From Priestia megaterium (GTDB lineage Bacteria; Bacillota; Bacilli; Bacillales; Bacillaceae_H): a DNA stretch of 64,000 bases. Shown here in pieces: positions 42,333 to 50,162 of the stretch. The position numbers and the translations under genes were made by a program. Numbering within the stretch: the first letter of the stretch is position 1; every line of letters begins with the position of its first letter. The stretch covers positions 124,001-188,000 of the forward strand of contig VTEF01000003.1 of the NCBI GenBank assembly GCA_008180335.1, given 5' to 3'. The notes beneath the pieces were generated by a model that was not told the DNA's origin, did not search any database, and saw only the letters and a program-made list of their open reading frames with translations.

Positions 42333-43517
42333 TTATGATTCTGCATTATTTGAAGCAGGTTGTTCAATCGTTGGACTCACTCTTACTCGAACCATAATGA
42401 TCCCAACAGCAACCAGTCCTACTAAAGCAGCCACTAAAAAAGGCGCTTGAGGAGCTATAGCATGACTAATGATTCCTGATAGAAGCGGAGCAAATGCTGC
42501 ACCTAACCAACGCAAGAAATTATACCCTCCTGATGTAATACCGCGCTCATAAGGAGACACTTCCATTACATAACTTGTAAATAATGCATTGTTTAGTCCT
42601 GATACTAATCCTGAAGCCATGATTAATACAATTCTCAGCCACGTTGCCTCTGCAAAAAATAGAAGCAATAAAATAAGTACAAAAATTATTAAACTAACAT
42701 GCAAGACTTGCTTAGGCTGATATTTCTTTTCTAATTGGTGGGCTAAAATAGCTGATCCGTACGCTAAGCATAAACCCCAGCCAAAGAATACAAATCCAAT
42801 TTGCAATGCACTAATTGATAAGATAAGCGGTGTATACGCCAAAACTGTAAAAAATCCATAGTAATAAAGCATACCCGATAAGGCACCTTGTAAAAATGGT
42901 TTTAATTTATACAATTTTACCATGTCTTTAAATCCTGCTGCTTTACGTGGTGTACTACTTTTCGGCTGTTTGACAATTGTTAATACTAAAATGAAAGCAA
43001 TAAAAATTAACATACTTGTTCCGAAAAATGGTAAACGCCATGATGAGCTTCCTAACACACCACCCACTAGCGGTCCGCCGGCCATTCCGAGACCAATTGC
43101 TGCTTCATAAAGTCCAACAGCTTTTTTCACTTCACCCGATAAAGCAATGAGTAACGTCATAGCTGTTGCAAAGAAAAATGAATTTCCTAACCCCCACCCC
43201 GCACGAAATATCGATAGTTGGGGAATATTATTTGAAACCCCACATAATGCGGCAAATACGGTCACAATAATAAGACCAACTACCATTAGGCGCTTATCAC
43301 CGATTCGAGATGCTAAAATTCCCGCTGGAATCATCATGATCGCCATCATAAGTAAGTATGACGTGAATAACATCTCAACTTCCCAGTGAGATGCTCCAAT
43401 CTGCACTGCAATTTCCGGTAAAATTGGATCCACAACCCCAATTCCCATAAATGCTAAAAATGTAGCAAAAACCGTGATGATTTGACCAACACGGTTTTGT
43501 GAATTACTTTGTTCCAC
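42333..43517 (-). CDS. yfmO: MFS multidrug efflux pump, YfmO-like
   Basis: This 394-residue twelve-span transporter uses start GTG 43517, eight bases after AGAGGAG. A GTG at 43526 overlaps that site. DHA1 landmarks: FLAFMGIGVVDPILPEIA in span 1, motif A GILASRIGDKRLMVVG, motif C-like GLGMAGGPLVGGVLG and FGWGLCLAYGS. It is encoded directly behind a MerR regulator gene, the same pairing as yfmP-yfmO of B. subtilis, where YfmP represses the pump. The bacillibactin exporter YmfD is a related alternative. Reading frames are coupled at the junction. Confidence 0.82.
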   Translation of the reverse strand: MEQSNSQNRVGQIITVFATFLAFMGIGVVDPILPEIAVQIGASHWEVEMLFTSYLLMMAIMMIPAGILASRIGDKRLMVVGLIIVTVFAALCGVSNNIPQLSIFRAGWGLGNSFFFATAMTLLIALSGEVKKAVGLYEAAIGLGMAGGPLVGGVLGSSSWRLPFFGTSMLIFIAFILVLTIVKQPKSSTPRKAAGFKDMVKLYKLKPFLQGALSGMLYYYGFFTVLAYTPLILSISALQIGFVFFGWGLCLAYGSAILAHQLEKKYQPKQVLHVSLIIFVLILLLLFFAEATWLRIVLIMASGLVSGLNNALFTSYVMEVSPYERGITSGGYNFLRWLGAAFAPLLSGIISHAIAPQAPFLVAALVGLVAVGIIMVRVRVSPTIEQPASNNAES

Positions 43518-43522
43518 CTTGG

Positions 43523-43933
43523 TCACTCCTCTTTTTCTTGTTTCTCCTTACGAATACGTCTAGCTTTTTCATACATTTTTTCAAGTTCAGCTTTAAACGA
43601 CTGCATTTTGTCTAATTTAAATGTAATCATCTGTATTTGCTCTTGAATCATATTTTCAATTTCTAAAACAGCTTGAGCTGAAACATTATTATGTCTTTTG
43701 CTCTCTTCAATTGTTCGCTTTAATACCATAAACTGTTGCAATTCTTGCAATGAAAAGCCTAGAACTTCTTTCGCCTCGGCTACTTTTTTTAGTTCATTAA
43801 CCTCTTCCTCGGTGTAGAGTCTTGCATTACCTTTTGTACGTTGAGGCGGCAATATAAGACCAATTTCTTCATAATAACGAATCGCCCTTTTCGTTAATCC
43901 CGTCATTTTAGTTACTTCATCTATTTTGTACAT
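43523..43933 (-). CDS. yfmP: MerR-family regulator, YfmP-like
   Basis: This 136-residue protein has an N-terminal MerR winged helix: MYKIDEVTKMTGLTKRAIRY, then YEEIGLILPPQR and RLYTEEEVNELKKV. A dimerisation coiled coil follows (about residues 75-130). No metal-binding cysteines are present, so it belongs to the multidrug or metabolic type. KEVLGFSLQELQQFM matches the YfmP pattern. The operator-like repeats upstream (43962-44014) flank a promoter with an overlong spacer, the hallmark of MerR control. It probably autoregulates the yfmP-yfmO operon. Confidence 0.86.
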   Translation of the reverse strand: MYKIDEVTKMTGLTKRAIRYYEEIGLILPPQRTKGNARLYTEEEVNELKKVAEAKEVLGFSLQELQQFMVLKRTIEESKRHNNVSAQAVLEIENMIQEQIQMITFKLDKMQSFKAELEKMYEKARRIRKEKQEKEE

Positions 43934-43961
43934 GTACGAATAGCCCCCCCACTAACCTAAC

Positions 43962-44014
43962 ATTAACGTTAACGTAAATTATACTAACCAATCATAACTA
44001 ACGTTAACGTTAAT
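43962..44014 (-). promoter_or_regulatory. Paired inverted operators at the yfmP promoter
   Basis: ATTAACGTTAACGT (43962-43975) and its exact inverted copy ACGTTAACGTTAAT (44001-44014) lie 25 bp apart. Between them, on the minus strand, is TATAAT, 19 bases behind GTTAAC. This fits a MerR-type promoter with a 19-base spacer. Confidence 0.6.
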
Positions 44015-44347
44015 GTCAATACATAGTTGTTTTAATATGCTTATTTTAAGCGTCTTTTAGTAAACACATACACTTATTAGCATGTAAATTCACACTATTG
44101 ATGCTGCATTTTGTATTAATATAAGACTAAAACATAACCATGGACCTATGCATGGTATAATGAACAAAGCTGCACTTTAAAGCAGGATACACCTTTCTTC
44201 TTGTCTATTCATGTAATGATTTACTGAAAAAGAATGAAGTAAACCGTAATCGATGGATGCTCTCTCGACTAATTGGTAGTTGCAGTCTGCTGTCTGTATT
44301 CAGATCTATGCAGCAGTAAAAACAGGAAAATTAATGAGGTGCTTGCA

Positions 44348-44863
44348 TTGAAAATTAAAAAAGCAGATGATACATATACAAAAGAAATCGCTCGCATTTA
44401 TGTAGATAGTTGGCGTACTACATATAAAGGACTTGTACCGGATGCTTATTTAGACAGTCTTTCTTACGAAGAAAGCAAATTAAAATGGACTGATTTCCTT
44501 GAGCAGCAAGACTCTATTATATATGTAGCTTTGAATTCTGATCAGCAAGTCGTCGGCTTTGCATCGGCACAAAGAGCAACAGATGTAAATTATGATGGAG
44601 AATTATATTCATTGTATCTTTTAAAAGAAGATCAAGGATATGGTATCGGCAAACAGCTTGTTTCTGCCATAACAACAGAATTTTTAAGCAAAGGGTTCCG
44701 TTCAATGATGGTTTGGGCAATGAAACAAAACCATTCAGCTACTTCCTTTTATCAAAGGCTTGGAGGCAGAATAATTGCTGAACGCCTAAGCACGTTTGGT
44801 GAAAAAATTGTAGAGGATGTTGCTTACGGCTGGGATGACCTCACTTTGCTAGAAACGCACTAA
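44348..44863 (+). CDS. GNAT N-acetyltransferase
   Basis: This 171-residue acetyltransferase starts at TTG 44348, six bases after GAGGTG; the frame is open further upstream but without a start signal. Landmarks are IARIYVDSWRTTYKGLVPDAYLDSL (typical of a Bacillus GNAT subgroup), LYSLYLLKEDQGYGIGKQLV with the acetyl-CoA loop QGYGIGK (about residues 94-100), and SATSFYQRLGGRIIAERL. The substrate is unknown. It is monocistronic with a terminator directly after the stop. The 300 bp upstream contain no recognised leader element. Confidence 0.83.
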   Translation: MKIKKADDTYTKEIARIYVDSWRTTYKGLVPDAYLDSLSYEESKLKWTDFLEQQDSIIYVALNSDQQVVGFASAQRATDVNYDGELYSLYLLKEDQGYGIGKQLVSAITTEFLSKGFRSMMVWAMKQNHSATSFYQRLGGRIIAERLSTFGEKIVEDVAYGWDDLTLLETH

Positions 44864-44892
44864 AAAATGCCGCATAATCTGTGGCATTTTTT
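44862..44892 (+). terminator. Terminator of the GNAT gene
   Basis: AAAAAATGCC and GGCATTTTTT pair around an 11-base loop. Confidence 0.8.
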
Positions 44893-44970
44893 CAATCTTG
44901 TAGTATTGACATCACTTTTCTTTACCAGCTGATTACAATACTACATATATGCACAAGCTTAAGAACATGA

Positions 44971-45498
44971 TTATTTTTTATACGCTGTTTCTGTAGGTGC
45001 CCACCAGTCCCAAAATTTATTTCCCTGACTCATTATAAATCGGTCTAGCCATTGCTCAAAATTCATATGTAAACAGCGTGCCTCATGAAATTGATCAAGA
45101 TGTCCTTTTACCATTATATAATGAGGATTTCCTTGCTTATACCGTTCTGAATGAATAACAATTTGATCCTGATACGTATAGCCAATTGTATAACATCCCT
45201 CATAAGCATCTTCATATCTGTAATTTTGAATATTTTCAATACTATACATTTCTGTTTCGCCACCGCCATAACAATCATCAAACAGCCGGCACCCATTTGT
45301 TAATTGAAGAAATTCCCTATAGTCCGCAGGAACGGCTACATTCCATCTCTTTTCAAAGTTTGAGATGCTCTCCTCTGTTGTCCCTTCGTAAAATGAACAT
45401 GTCGTTTTATATAAATAACCATCTCCACCATATATTTCAATTACGTCGTTATTCTCCCAAAGTCTTTTCTTTAAAGAAGCAATCGTTTTTTCGACCAT
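44971..45498 (-). CDS. SMI1/KNR4 (SUKH) family protein
   Basis: This 175-residue single SUKH domain shows the defining segment ISNFEKRWNVAVPADYREFLQLTNGCRLFDD (about residues 44-74, with the PADYREFL-TNG core), then MYSIENIQNYRY and a C-terminal NFEQWLDRFI. Many SUKH proteins are immunity proteins to contact-dependent or polymorphic toxins; others are housekeeping. No toxin gene is adjacent, but a decayed transposase follows within 200 bp, so loss of a partner is possible. GGAGG precedes the ATG. Confidence 0.82.
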   Translation of the reverse strand: MVEKTIASLKKRLWENNDVIEIYGGDGYLYKTTCSFYEGTTEESISNFEKRWNVAVPADYREFLQLTNGCRLFDDCYGGGETEMYSIENIQNYRYEDAYEGCYTIGYTYQDQIVIHSERYKQGNPHYIMVKGHLDQFHEARCLHMNFEQWLDRFIMSQGNKFWDWWAPTETAYKK

Positions 45499-45699
45499 GC
45501 TCTCCCTCCAAATAGTGGATTTAAAAAAGAGTACGTTACATTAATTAAACAATAAAGTCCTAAATCCTTCTTTAAAACCTAATTTCTCAATAATGCATCA
45601 AAAATACTATCAGTCAGCTACAGTGAAGCTTTTTCTTTTTTAATCAGATGAAGTCAAATACGAGATTCTTAAAAAGGGGTCTGATACAGAAGCTTAACT

Positions 45700-46035
45700 A
45701 TTTTAGGTGTATTGATTGAAAAAAATGATCGGCATGGAATGTTCACATAAACCGTAATTAGCAGAAAGGATGCGGCAGCATCTTAAACGAACAAATGATT
45801 CCTAGAGAGCTGTGAAACTGATATTAAAATAAAAGGGCAATCACGGACTTACATCGTTCAGTCGATTCAGAAGCGAAAAAGATTGATTTTTATCTAAATA
45901 AGCCAAGTGCTTTTTAAGAAAGCCTTGGCTTATTCGTACATTTCTTAACATTACCTGATTACTGGGAATAAGAACTCTGCCTGACCTGTTGCAATTGAAG
46001 AGTTGAAACATATATTCAAAGCATCGCATTAAGAG
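45700..46035 (+). pseudogene. Decayed IS6-family transposase fragment
   Basis: Three plus-strand frames, each broken by stops or shifts, align in order with an IS6/IS26-type transposase. LAERMRQHLKRTNDS (from about 45758, with the following Trp codon now TAG) is followed by ETDIKIKGQSRTY (about 45815), then RSVDSEAKKIDFYLNK in another frame (about 45855-45902), then FKKALAYSYIS and PVAIEELKH (to about 46010). These match the family pattern RxHLKPTNDSWRVDETYIKIKG, YRAVDSxGxTIDFYL and FFKKAL...PAYPVAI. The catalytic region is destroyed and the C-terminus missing. No terminal inverted repeats were found. Start and end are approximate. Confidence 0.78.
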
Positions 46036-46094
46036 ATGGTAGATTGGTTCCGTCCAAAGATTTTGTCTCTTAGTTTCTATTAAATTATAGCCGA

Positions 46095-47639
46095 TTAGAC
46101 TGGATATACCGGGTGCTTTCGCTCAGAGAAAACAACGTACTTTGATGAATACGCTTCAAAGCGATTCGCTAGCTCATCCCGTAATGAATTGGCTGGAATG
46201 ACTCCATCAATAATCATTTCAGAGGCTAAGCGGTAGATATCAATATCCTGCTTGTATTCCTCGCGCTTATGTTCAATAAAAGAAGCTCTTTCGTTTTCAG
46301 GTAATTCAGCAATTTTTTTGGCATATACGGCATTCACTGCAGCTTCTGGTCCCATGACTGCAATTTGAGCGGTAGGTAAAGCGAGACAACAATCCGGTTC
46401 AAAAGCAGGACCTGCCATGGCATAGAGGCCTGCTCCGTAAGCTTTACGAATAATGACCGAGATTTTAGGTACAGTTGCTTCAGACATAGCGGAAATCATT
46501 TTCGCACCATGGCGAATGATTCCTGCTCGCTCTACTTTCGTACCGATCATGAAACCAGGAACATCAACAAGAAACAGAAGGGGAATATGAAACGCATCGC
46601 AAAGAGTAATAAATTTAGCTGCCTTATCTGCTGTATCGTGGAACAATACCCCTCCCTTGACACGCGGCTGATTAGCAATAATTCCGATTGGTTTTCCATT
46701 TATGCGGGCTAAACCCGTGATGAGCTCGCTGGCAAACAGCTTCTTAATTTCAAAGAATGATCCCTCATCTATCACTCCATCGATCAAATCATACATGTTA
46801 AACGGCGTATTCTGATTGGAAGGAATCAGCTCTTCTAACGTTTTCTCTAAGCACTTGGGGGCTACAGCTTCTTGAGCCGGCGGCTTTTCAGAAAAATTAG
46901 CCGGAAAATAAGTGAGATAATTTCGGGCTATTGCAATGGCTTCTTCCTCATTTTTAGCGAGCACATCTCCACATCCCGAAACAGAACAGTGCATGCGTGC
47001 ACCACCCATCTCTTCTAACGTTACTTTTTCCCCAATAACCATTTCTGCCATTCTTGGCGATCCAAGGTACATTGATGCATTTTTATCTACCATTACGACA
47101 ATGTCGCAAAATGCAGGGATATAAGCTCCCCCGGCCGCAGATGGACCAAACAAGAGACAAATCTGAGGAATTTTACCTGAAAGCTTAACTTGATTATAAA
47201 AAATCCGGCCAGCTCCGCGACGCCCTGGAAACATTTCTACTTGATCCGTAATACGTGCTCCTGCAGAATCTACAAGGTAAATAAGCGGCACCCTCATTTT
47301 TTCAGCCGTTTCTTGAATTCGAATGATTTTCTCTACCGTCCTGGAGCCCCAAGAACCAGCTTTTATTGTTGAATCATTAGCCATCACACAAACAACCTGT
47401 CCGTTGACCTTGCCAATTGCAGTCACTACTCCATCAGCAGGAAGATCTTCAGCTAAACAGTTTGCAAAGAGTCCATCCTCTAGTTCAAAATCAGGATCAA
47501 ATAATAACTTTAAGCGGTCACGGGCAAACAGCTTGCCCTGCTCTTGATTTTTCTGATGATATTTAGGTGATCCCCCATTTTTAATCCGTTCCGTTCGTTC
47601 TTGTAGCGTTTCCTGCATCAATTTCACGTCAAATGACAT
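46095..47639 (-). CDS. yngE: Acyl-CoA carboxylase carboxyltransferase subunit (YngE)
   Basis: This is a 514-residue biotin-dependent carboxyltransferase. Start ATG 47639 is preferred; the upstream in-frame ATG at 47645 abuts GGGAGG. Crotonase-fold landmarks: the acyl-CoA site segment LIYLVDSAGARITDQVEMFPGRRGAG (given as landmarks near 120-145), the oxyanion-hole loop GPSAAGGAYIPAF and the second-half LLFLVDVPGFMIGTKVE with KAYGAGLYAM. The organisation is that of methylcrotonyl- or propionyl-CoA carboxylase beta chains. With yngHA and yngHB it forms a complete carboxylase. Last gene of the yng operon; no clear terminator follows. Confidence 0.92.
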   Translation of the reverse strand: MSFDVKLMQETLQERTERIKNGGSPKYHQKNQEQGKLFARDRLKLLFDPDFELEDGLFANCLAEDLPADGVVTAIGKVNGQVVCVMANDSTIKAGSWGSRTVEKIIRIQETAEKMRVPLIYLVDSAGARITDQVEMFPGRRGAGRIFYNQVKLSGKIPQICLLFGPSAAGGAYIPAFCDIVVMVDKNASMYLGSPRMAEMVIGEKVTLEEMGGARMHCSVSGCGDVLAKNEEEAIAIARNYLTYFPANFSEKPPAQEAVAPKCLEKTLEELIPSNQNTPFNMYDLIDGVIDEGSFFEIKKLFASELITGLARINGKPIGIIANQPRVKGGVLFHDTADKAAKFITLCDAFHIPLLFLVDVPGFMIGTKVERAGIIRHGAKMISAMSEATVPKISVIIRKAYGAGLYAMAGPAFEPDCCLALPTAQIAVMGPEAAVNAVYAKKIAELPENERASFIEHKREEYKQDIDIYRLASEMIIDGVIPANSLRDELANRFEAYSSKYVVFSERKHPVYPV

Positions 47640-47662
47640 TGTCATTCCTCCCTTATTCCCGA

Positions 47663-48445
47663 TTATTCTCCAATAAAAATGGGAGATCTTTTCTCCTTGA
47701 ACGCTTTCAGACCTTCTAGTCGATCCTTCGTTGGAATCGTTAATTCATAAGCATTTTGCTCAATAGCAAGCCCTGTGCTTAAATCTACGTCAAACCCCTT
47801 ATCAATAGAGAACTTAGCCTGAGCAACTGCAACGGGACCATTTTGAGCAATCTGGCTGGCTATATCTAATGCTTTGTTGAGCAAAGTTTGAGCTGATACT
47901 ACATACTCTACTAATCTAATTTCCCGTGCTTCCTGTGCATCAATCCGTCTAGCAGTAAAAATCAGCTCTTTAGCTCGCCCCTTTCCTACTAGTCTTGACA
48001 AACGCTGCGTTCCGCCCGCTCCTGGAATAATTCCCAGTGAGGTCTCCGTAAGACCGAACTTCGCTGTTTCTGAAGCAACCCGGATGTCACAAGCCAACGC
48101 TAATTCCGTGCCCCCTCCAAAAGCAGCTCCGTTCACAGCTGCAATGACCGGCTGAGGTAATGCTTCTAATTCATTTATATTCTCTCGAATCAAAGAAACT
48201 GTCTTACGTACCTGATTATTGTCCATTCCTGCACGCTCTTTTAGATCTGCACCTGCACAAAAGACTCTCTCTCCCGCTCCAGTGACGACTACACAGCGAA
48301 CTGACCGATCAAATTTGCATGTAGCAATTACTTCTCTGAATTCCTCAAGCATCTGCAAAGATAATGAGTTAGCAGCTTCTGGACGATTTAAAGTAATAAG
48401 AACAGTTCCATTTTCCAATCTTGAAACCAACACAGCTTTCCCCAT
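47663..48445 (-). CDS. yngF: Enoyl-CoA hydratase/methylglutaconyl-CoA hydratase-like (YngF)
   Basis: This 260-residue crotonase-fold enzyme has the oxyanion-hole segments VFCAGADLKERAG (about 61-73) and the active-site stretch VNGAAFGGGTELALACDIRVAS (about 104-125), with Glu in GGGTELA. It also shows FGLTETSLGIIPGAGGTQRL, where the second catalytic acid (Glu) is present. In leucine degradation this step hydrates 3-methylglutaconyl-CoA to HMG-CoA. It starts 17 bp before yngE in the same operon after GGAGG. Generic enoyl-CoA hydratase is the alternative. Confidence 0.9.
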   Translation of the reverse strand: MGKAVLVSRLENGTVLITLNRPEAANSLSLQMLEEFREVIATCKFDRSVRCVVVTGAGERVFCAGADLKERAGMDNNQVRKTVSLIRENINELEALPQPVIAAVNGAAFGGGTELALACDIRVASETAKFGLTETSLGIIPGAGGTQRLSRLVGKGRAKELIFTARRIDAQEAREIRLVEYVVSAQTLLNKALDIASQIAQNGPVAVAQAKFSIDKGFDVDLSTGLAIEQNAYELTIPTKDRLEGLKAFKEKRSPIFIGE

Positions 48446-48521
48446 TTTCTTTCCTCCCTATGCTGAATAATTAGCACGCTCTATCCATTCCAATCACAGA
48501 CAATCTCATTTATTTTATGGG

Positions 48522-48548
48522 CGATTCCTACACCTCTTGCAGGAATCG
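48522..48548 (-). repeat. Hairpin in the yngHB-yngF gap
   Basis: CGATTCCT and AGGAATCG (8-bp arms, 11-base loop) start directly after the yngHB stop, with no U tract. This 103-bp gap is where B. subtilis carries yngG. Possible RNA-processing or stability element. Confidence 0.4.
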
Positions 48549-48761
48549 TTACTCATACTCTACGATTATATCTCCTTCATTAACAAAGTCTCCTTCATTC
48601 ACTTTTACATCTGTGACAGTGCCGCTGAAGTCCACTGCAATTGGAATCTCCATTTTCATCGATTCTAAGATGACTACATCCTGTCCTGCATCTACTTGAT
48701 CTCCAACCTTAACGAGAACCTTCCAGACGTTTCCTGCCATACTTGCTAATACTTCACTCAT
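48549..48761 (-). CDS. yngHB: Biotin carboxyl carrier protein (YngHB)
   Basis: This 70-residue stand-alone biotinyl domain has the biotin-accepting Lys36 in ESMKMEI, preceded by GNVWKVLVKVGDQVDAGQDV and followed by the mirrored GTVTDVKVNEGDFVNEGD half. This is the pseudo-two-fold pattern of biotinyl/lipoyl domains. ATG 48761 follows AGGAGGA. It carries the carboxyl group between yngHA (biotin carboxylase) and yngE. The small size is normal for the yng-type carrier and differs from AccB, which has an N-terminal extension. Confidence 0.93.
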   Translation of the reverse strand: MSEVLASMAGNVWKVLVKVGDQVDAGQDVVILESMKMEIPIAVDFSGTVTDVKVNEGDFVNEGDIIVEYE

Positions 48762-48786
48762 CTTTATTCCTCCTAGTTCACATGGT

Positions 48787-50142
48787 TTAAGCCGTTCCCT
48801 GTTTTTCTTGTAAATACTTTGCCACAAAGTCCGTCGTCGTGTCTCCTGCACGGAATGCCGAATGTGCTGCTACTTCTTGCAGCATCGGAATATTCGTTTT
48901 AATTCCCTCCACTTGATAAGAGGCGAGTGCCACTTGGAGACGATCAATAGCCTCATCGCGATTCTTGCCTTTTACCACAAGTTTAGCAATCATCGGATCG
49001 TAAAAAGGAGTAACAACTGACTGATCGTTCACCGCCAACTCATGACGAATATTTGGGCCTTCAGGTAACCGCAATTTCGTAATGGTTCCAGGCGACGGGA
49101 AAAATGTCTTTGGATCTTCAGCATAAATTCGCACTTCAATTGCATGCCCATCACGTTTTACATCAGATTGAATAAAATCCAAAGAATTCCCAGATGCAAT
49201 GCGAAGTTGTTCTTCAACTAAATCCAATCCTGTAATTTCCTCTGTGACCGGATGCTCCACTTGCAGGCGAGTATTCATTTCAAGAAAGTAGAAATTCTTA
49301 TCAGCATCAACCAAAAACTCAACTGTACCAGCATTTCGGTATCCGATTGATTTAGCTGCCTTCACTGAAGCCTCCCCCATCTTTTTGCGAGTAATTTCAT
49401 CTAGAAAGGATGAAGGGGCTTCCTCTACTACCTTCTGATGACGACGCTGTACCGAGCATTCACGCTCCCATAAGTAAACTGTATTGCCAAAGCCATCAGC
49501 TAAGATTTGAATTTCAATATGTCTTGGGCTTTCTACATATTTCTCTACGTACATAGCTCCATCACCAAAAAAGTCTGTTGCTCGCTTTTGATTCCCGCTA
49601 AATGCTTTACGAATTTCATCTGCATTGCGAACAACCTGCATTCCAATACCGCCCCCTCCTGCTGAGGCTTTGAGCATCACCGGATACCCCATTTGATCAG
49701 CTACTTTCACCGCTTCCTCGGCATCAGCTAATGGGTATGTAATCCCAGGCACTACTGGAACACCACATTCTTCCATTGCCTTCCGTGATTCAATTTTGCT
49801 GCCCATACGAGAAATAACTTCTGGAGAAGGCCCAATGAAGATAAGCCCTTCTTGCTCACAGCGCCGAGCAAATTCAGCATTTTCTGAAAGAAGTCCATAT
49901 CCAGGGTGTATTGCTTCTGCTTGAGATAATCGAGCTACTTCTAGAATTTTATCAATGTTTACATAACTCTCTGCTACGCGCGGGCCTCCGATTAAGTATG
50001 CTTCATCCGCCATTTTGACATGGGGTGCTTCCTTATCAGCTTCTGAATACACTCCTATTGTAAAAATCCCCAAAGACTTACATGTCCGCATAACCCGAAC
50101 TGCAATCTCGCCTCGATTAGCAACCAGAACCTTTTTAAACAT
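48787..50142 (-). CDS. yngHA: Biotin carboxylase subunit of acyl-CoA carboxylase (YngHA)
   Basis: This 451-residue ATP-grasp biotin carboxylase begins FKKVLVANRGEIAVRVMRTC and shows SENAEFARRCEQEG, the ATP lid KASAGGGGIGMQVV (about residues 158-171) and the catalytic region FLEMNTRLQVEHPVTE (about 287-302, with Glu and Arg of the active site). DPMIAKLVVKG closes the domain. It carboxylates the biotin on yngHB at the expense of ATP and bicarbonate. A paralogue of the housekeeping AccC; operon position assigns it to the yng acyl-CoA pathway. AAGGAGGAGG precedes the ATG. Confidence 0.93.
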   Translation of the reverse strand: MFKKVLVANRGEIAVRVMRTCKSLGIFTIGVYSEADKEAPHVKMADEAYLIGGPRVAESYVNIDKILEVARLSQAEAIHPGYGLLSENAEFARRCEQEGLIFIGPSPEVISRMGSKIESRKAMEECGVPVVPGITYPLADAEEAVKVADQMGYPVMLKASAGGGGIGMQVVRNADEIRKAFSGNQKRATDFFGDGAMYVEKYVESPRHIEIQILADGFGNTVYLWERECSVQRRHQKVVEEAPSSFLDEITRKKMGEASVKAAKSIGYRNAGTVEFLVDADKNFYFLEMNTRLQVEHPVTEEITGLDLVEEQLRIASGNSLDFIQSDVKRDGHAIEVRIYAEDPKTFFPSPGTITKLRLPEGPNIRHELAVNDQSVVTPFYDPMIAKLVVKGKNRDEAIDRLQVALASYQVEGIKTNIPMLQEVAAHSAFRAGDTTTDFVAKYLQEKQGTA

Positions 50143-50162
50143 GCTTTTCCTCCTCCTTTTTG

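Noticed and set aside
44041-44347. Possible T-box or leader RNA upstream of the GNAT gene
   Set aside because: No T-box core (GGTGG-type antiterminator sequence) and no terminator before the gene; only short chance complementarities such as GCTGC/GCAG.
45841-46029. Minus-strand frame of 62 codons over the transposase relic
   Set aside because: It is antisense to the recognisable IS6 transposase remnants and has no start signal.
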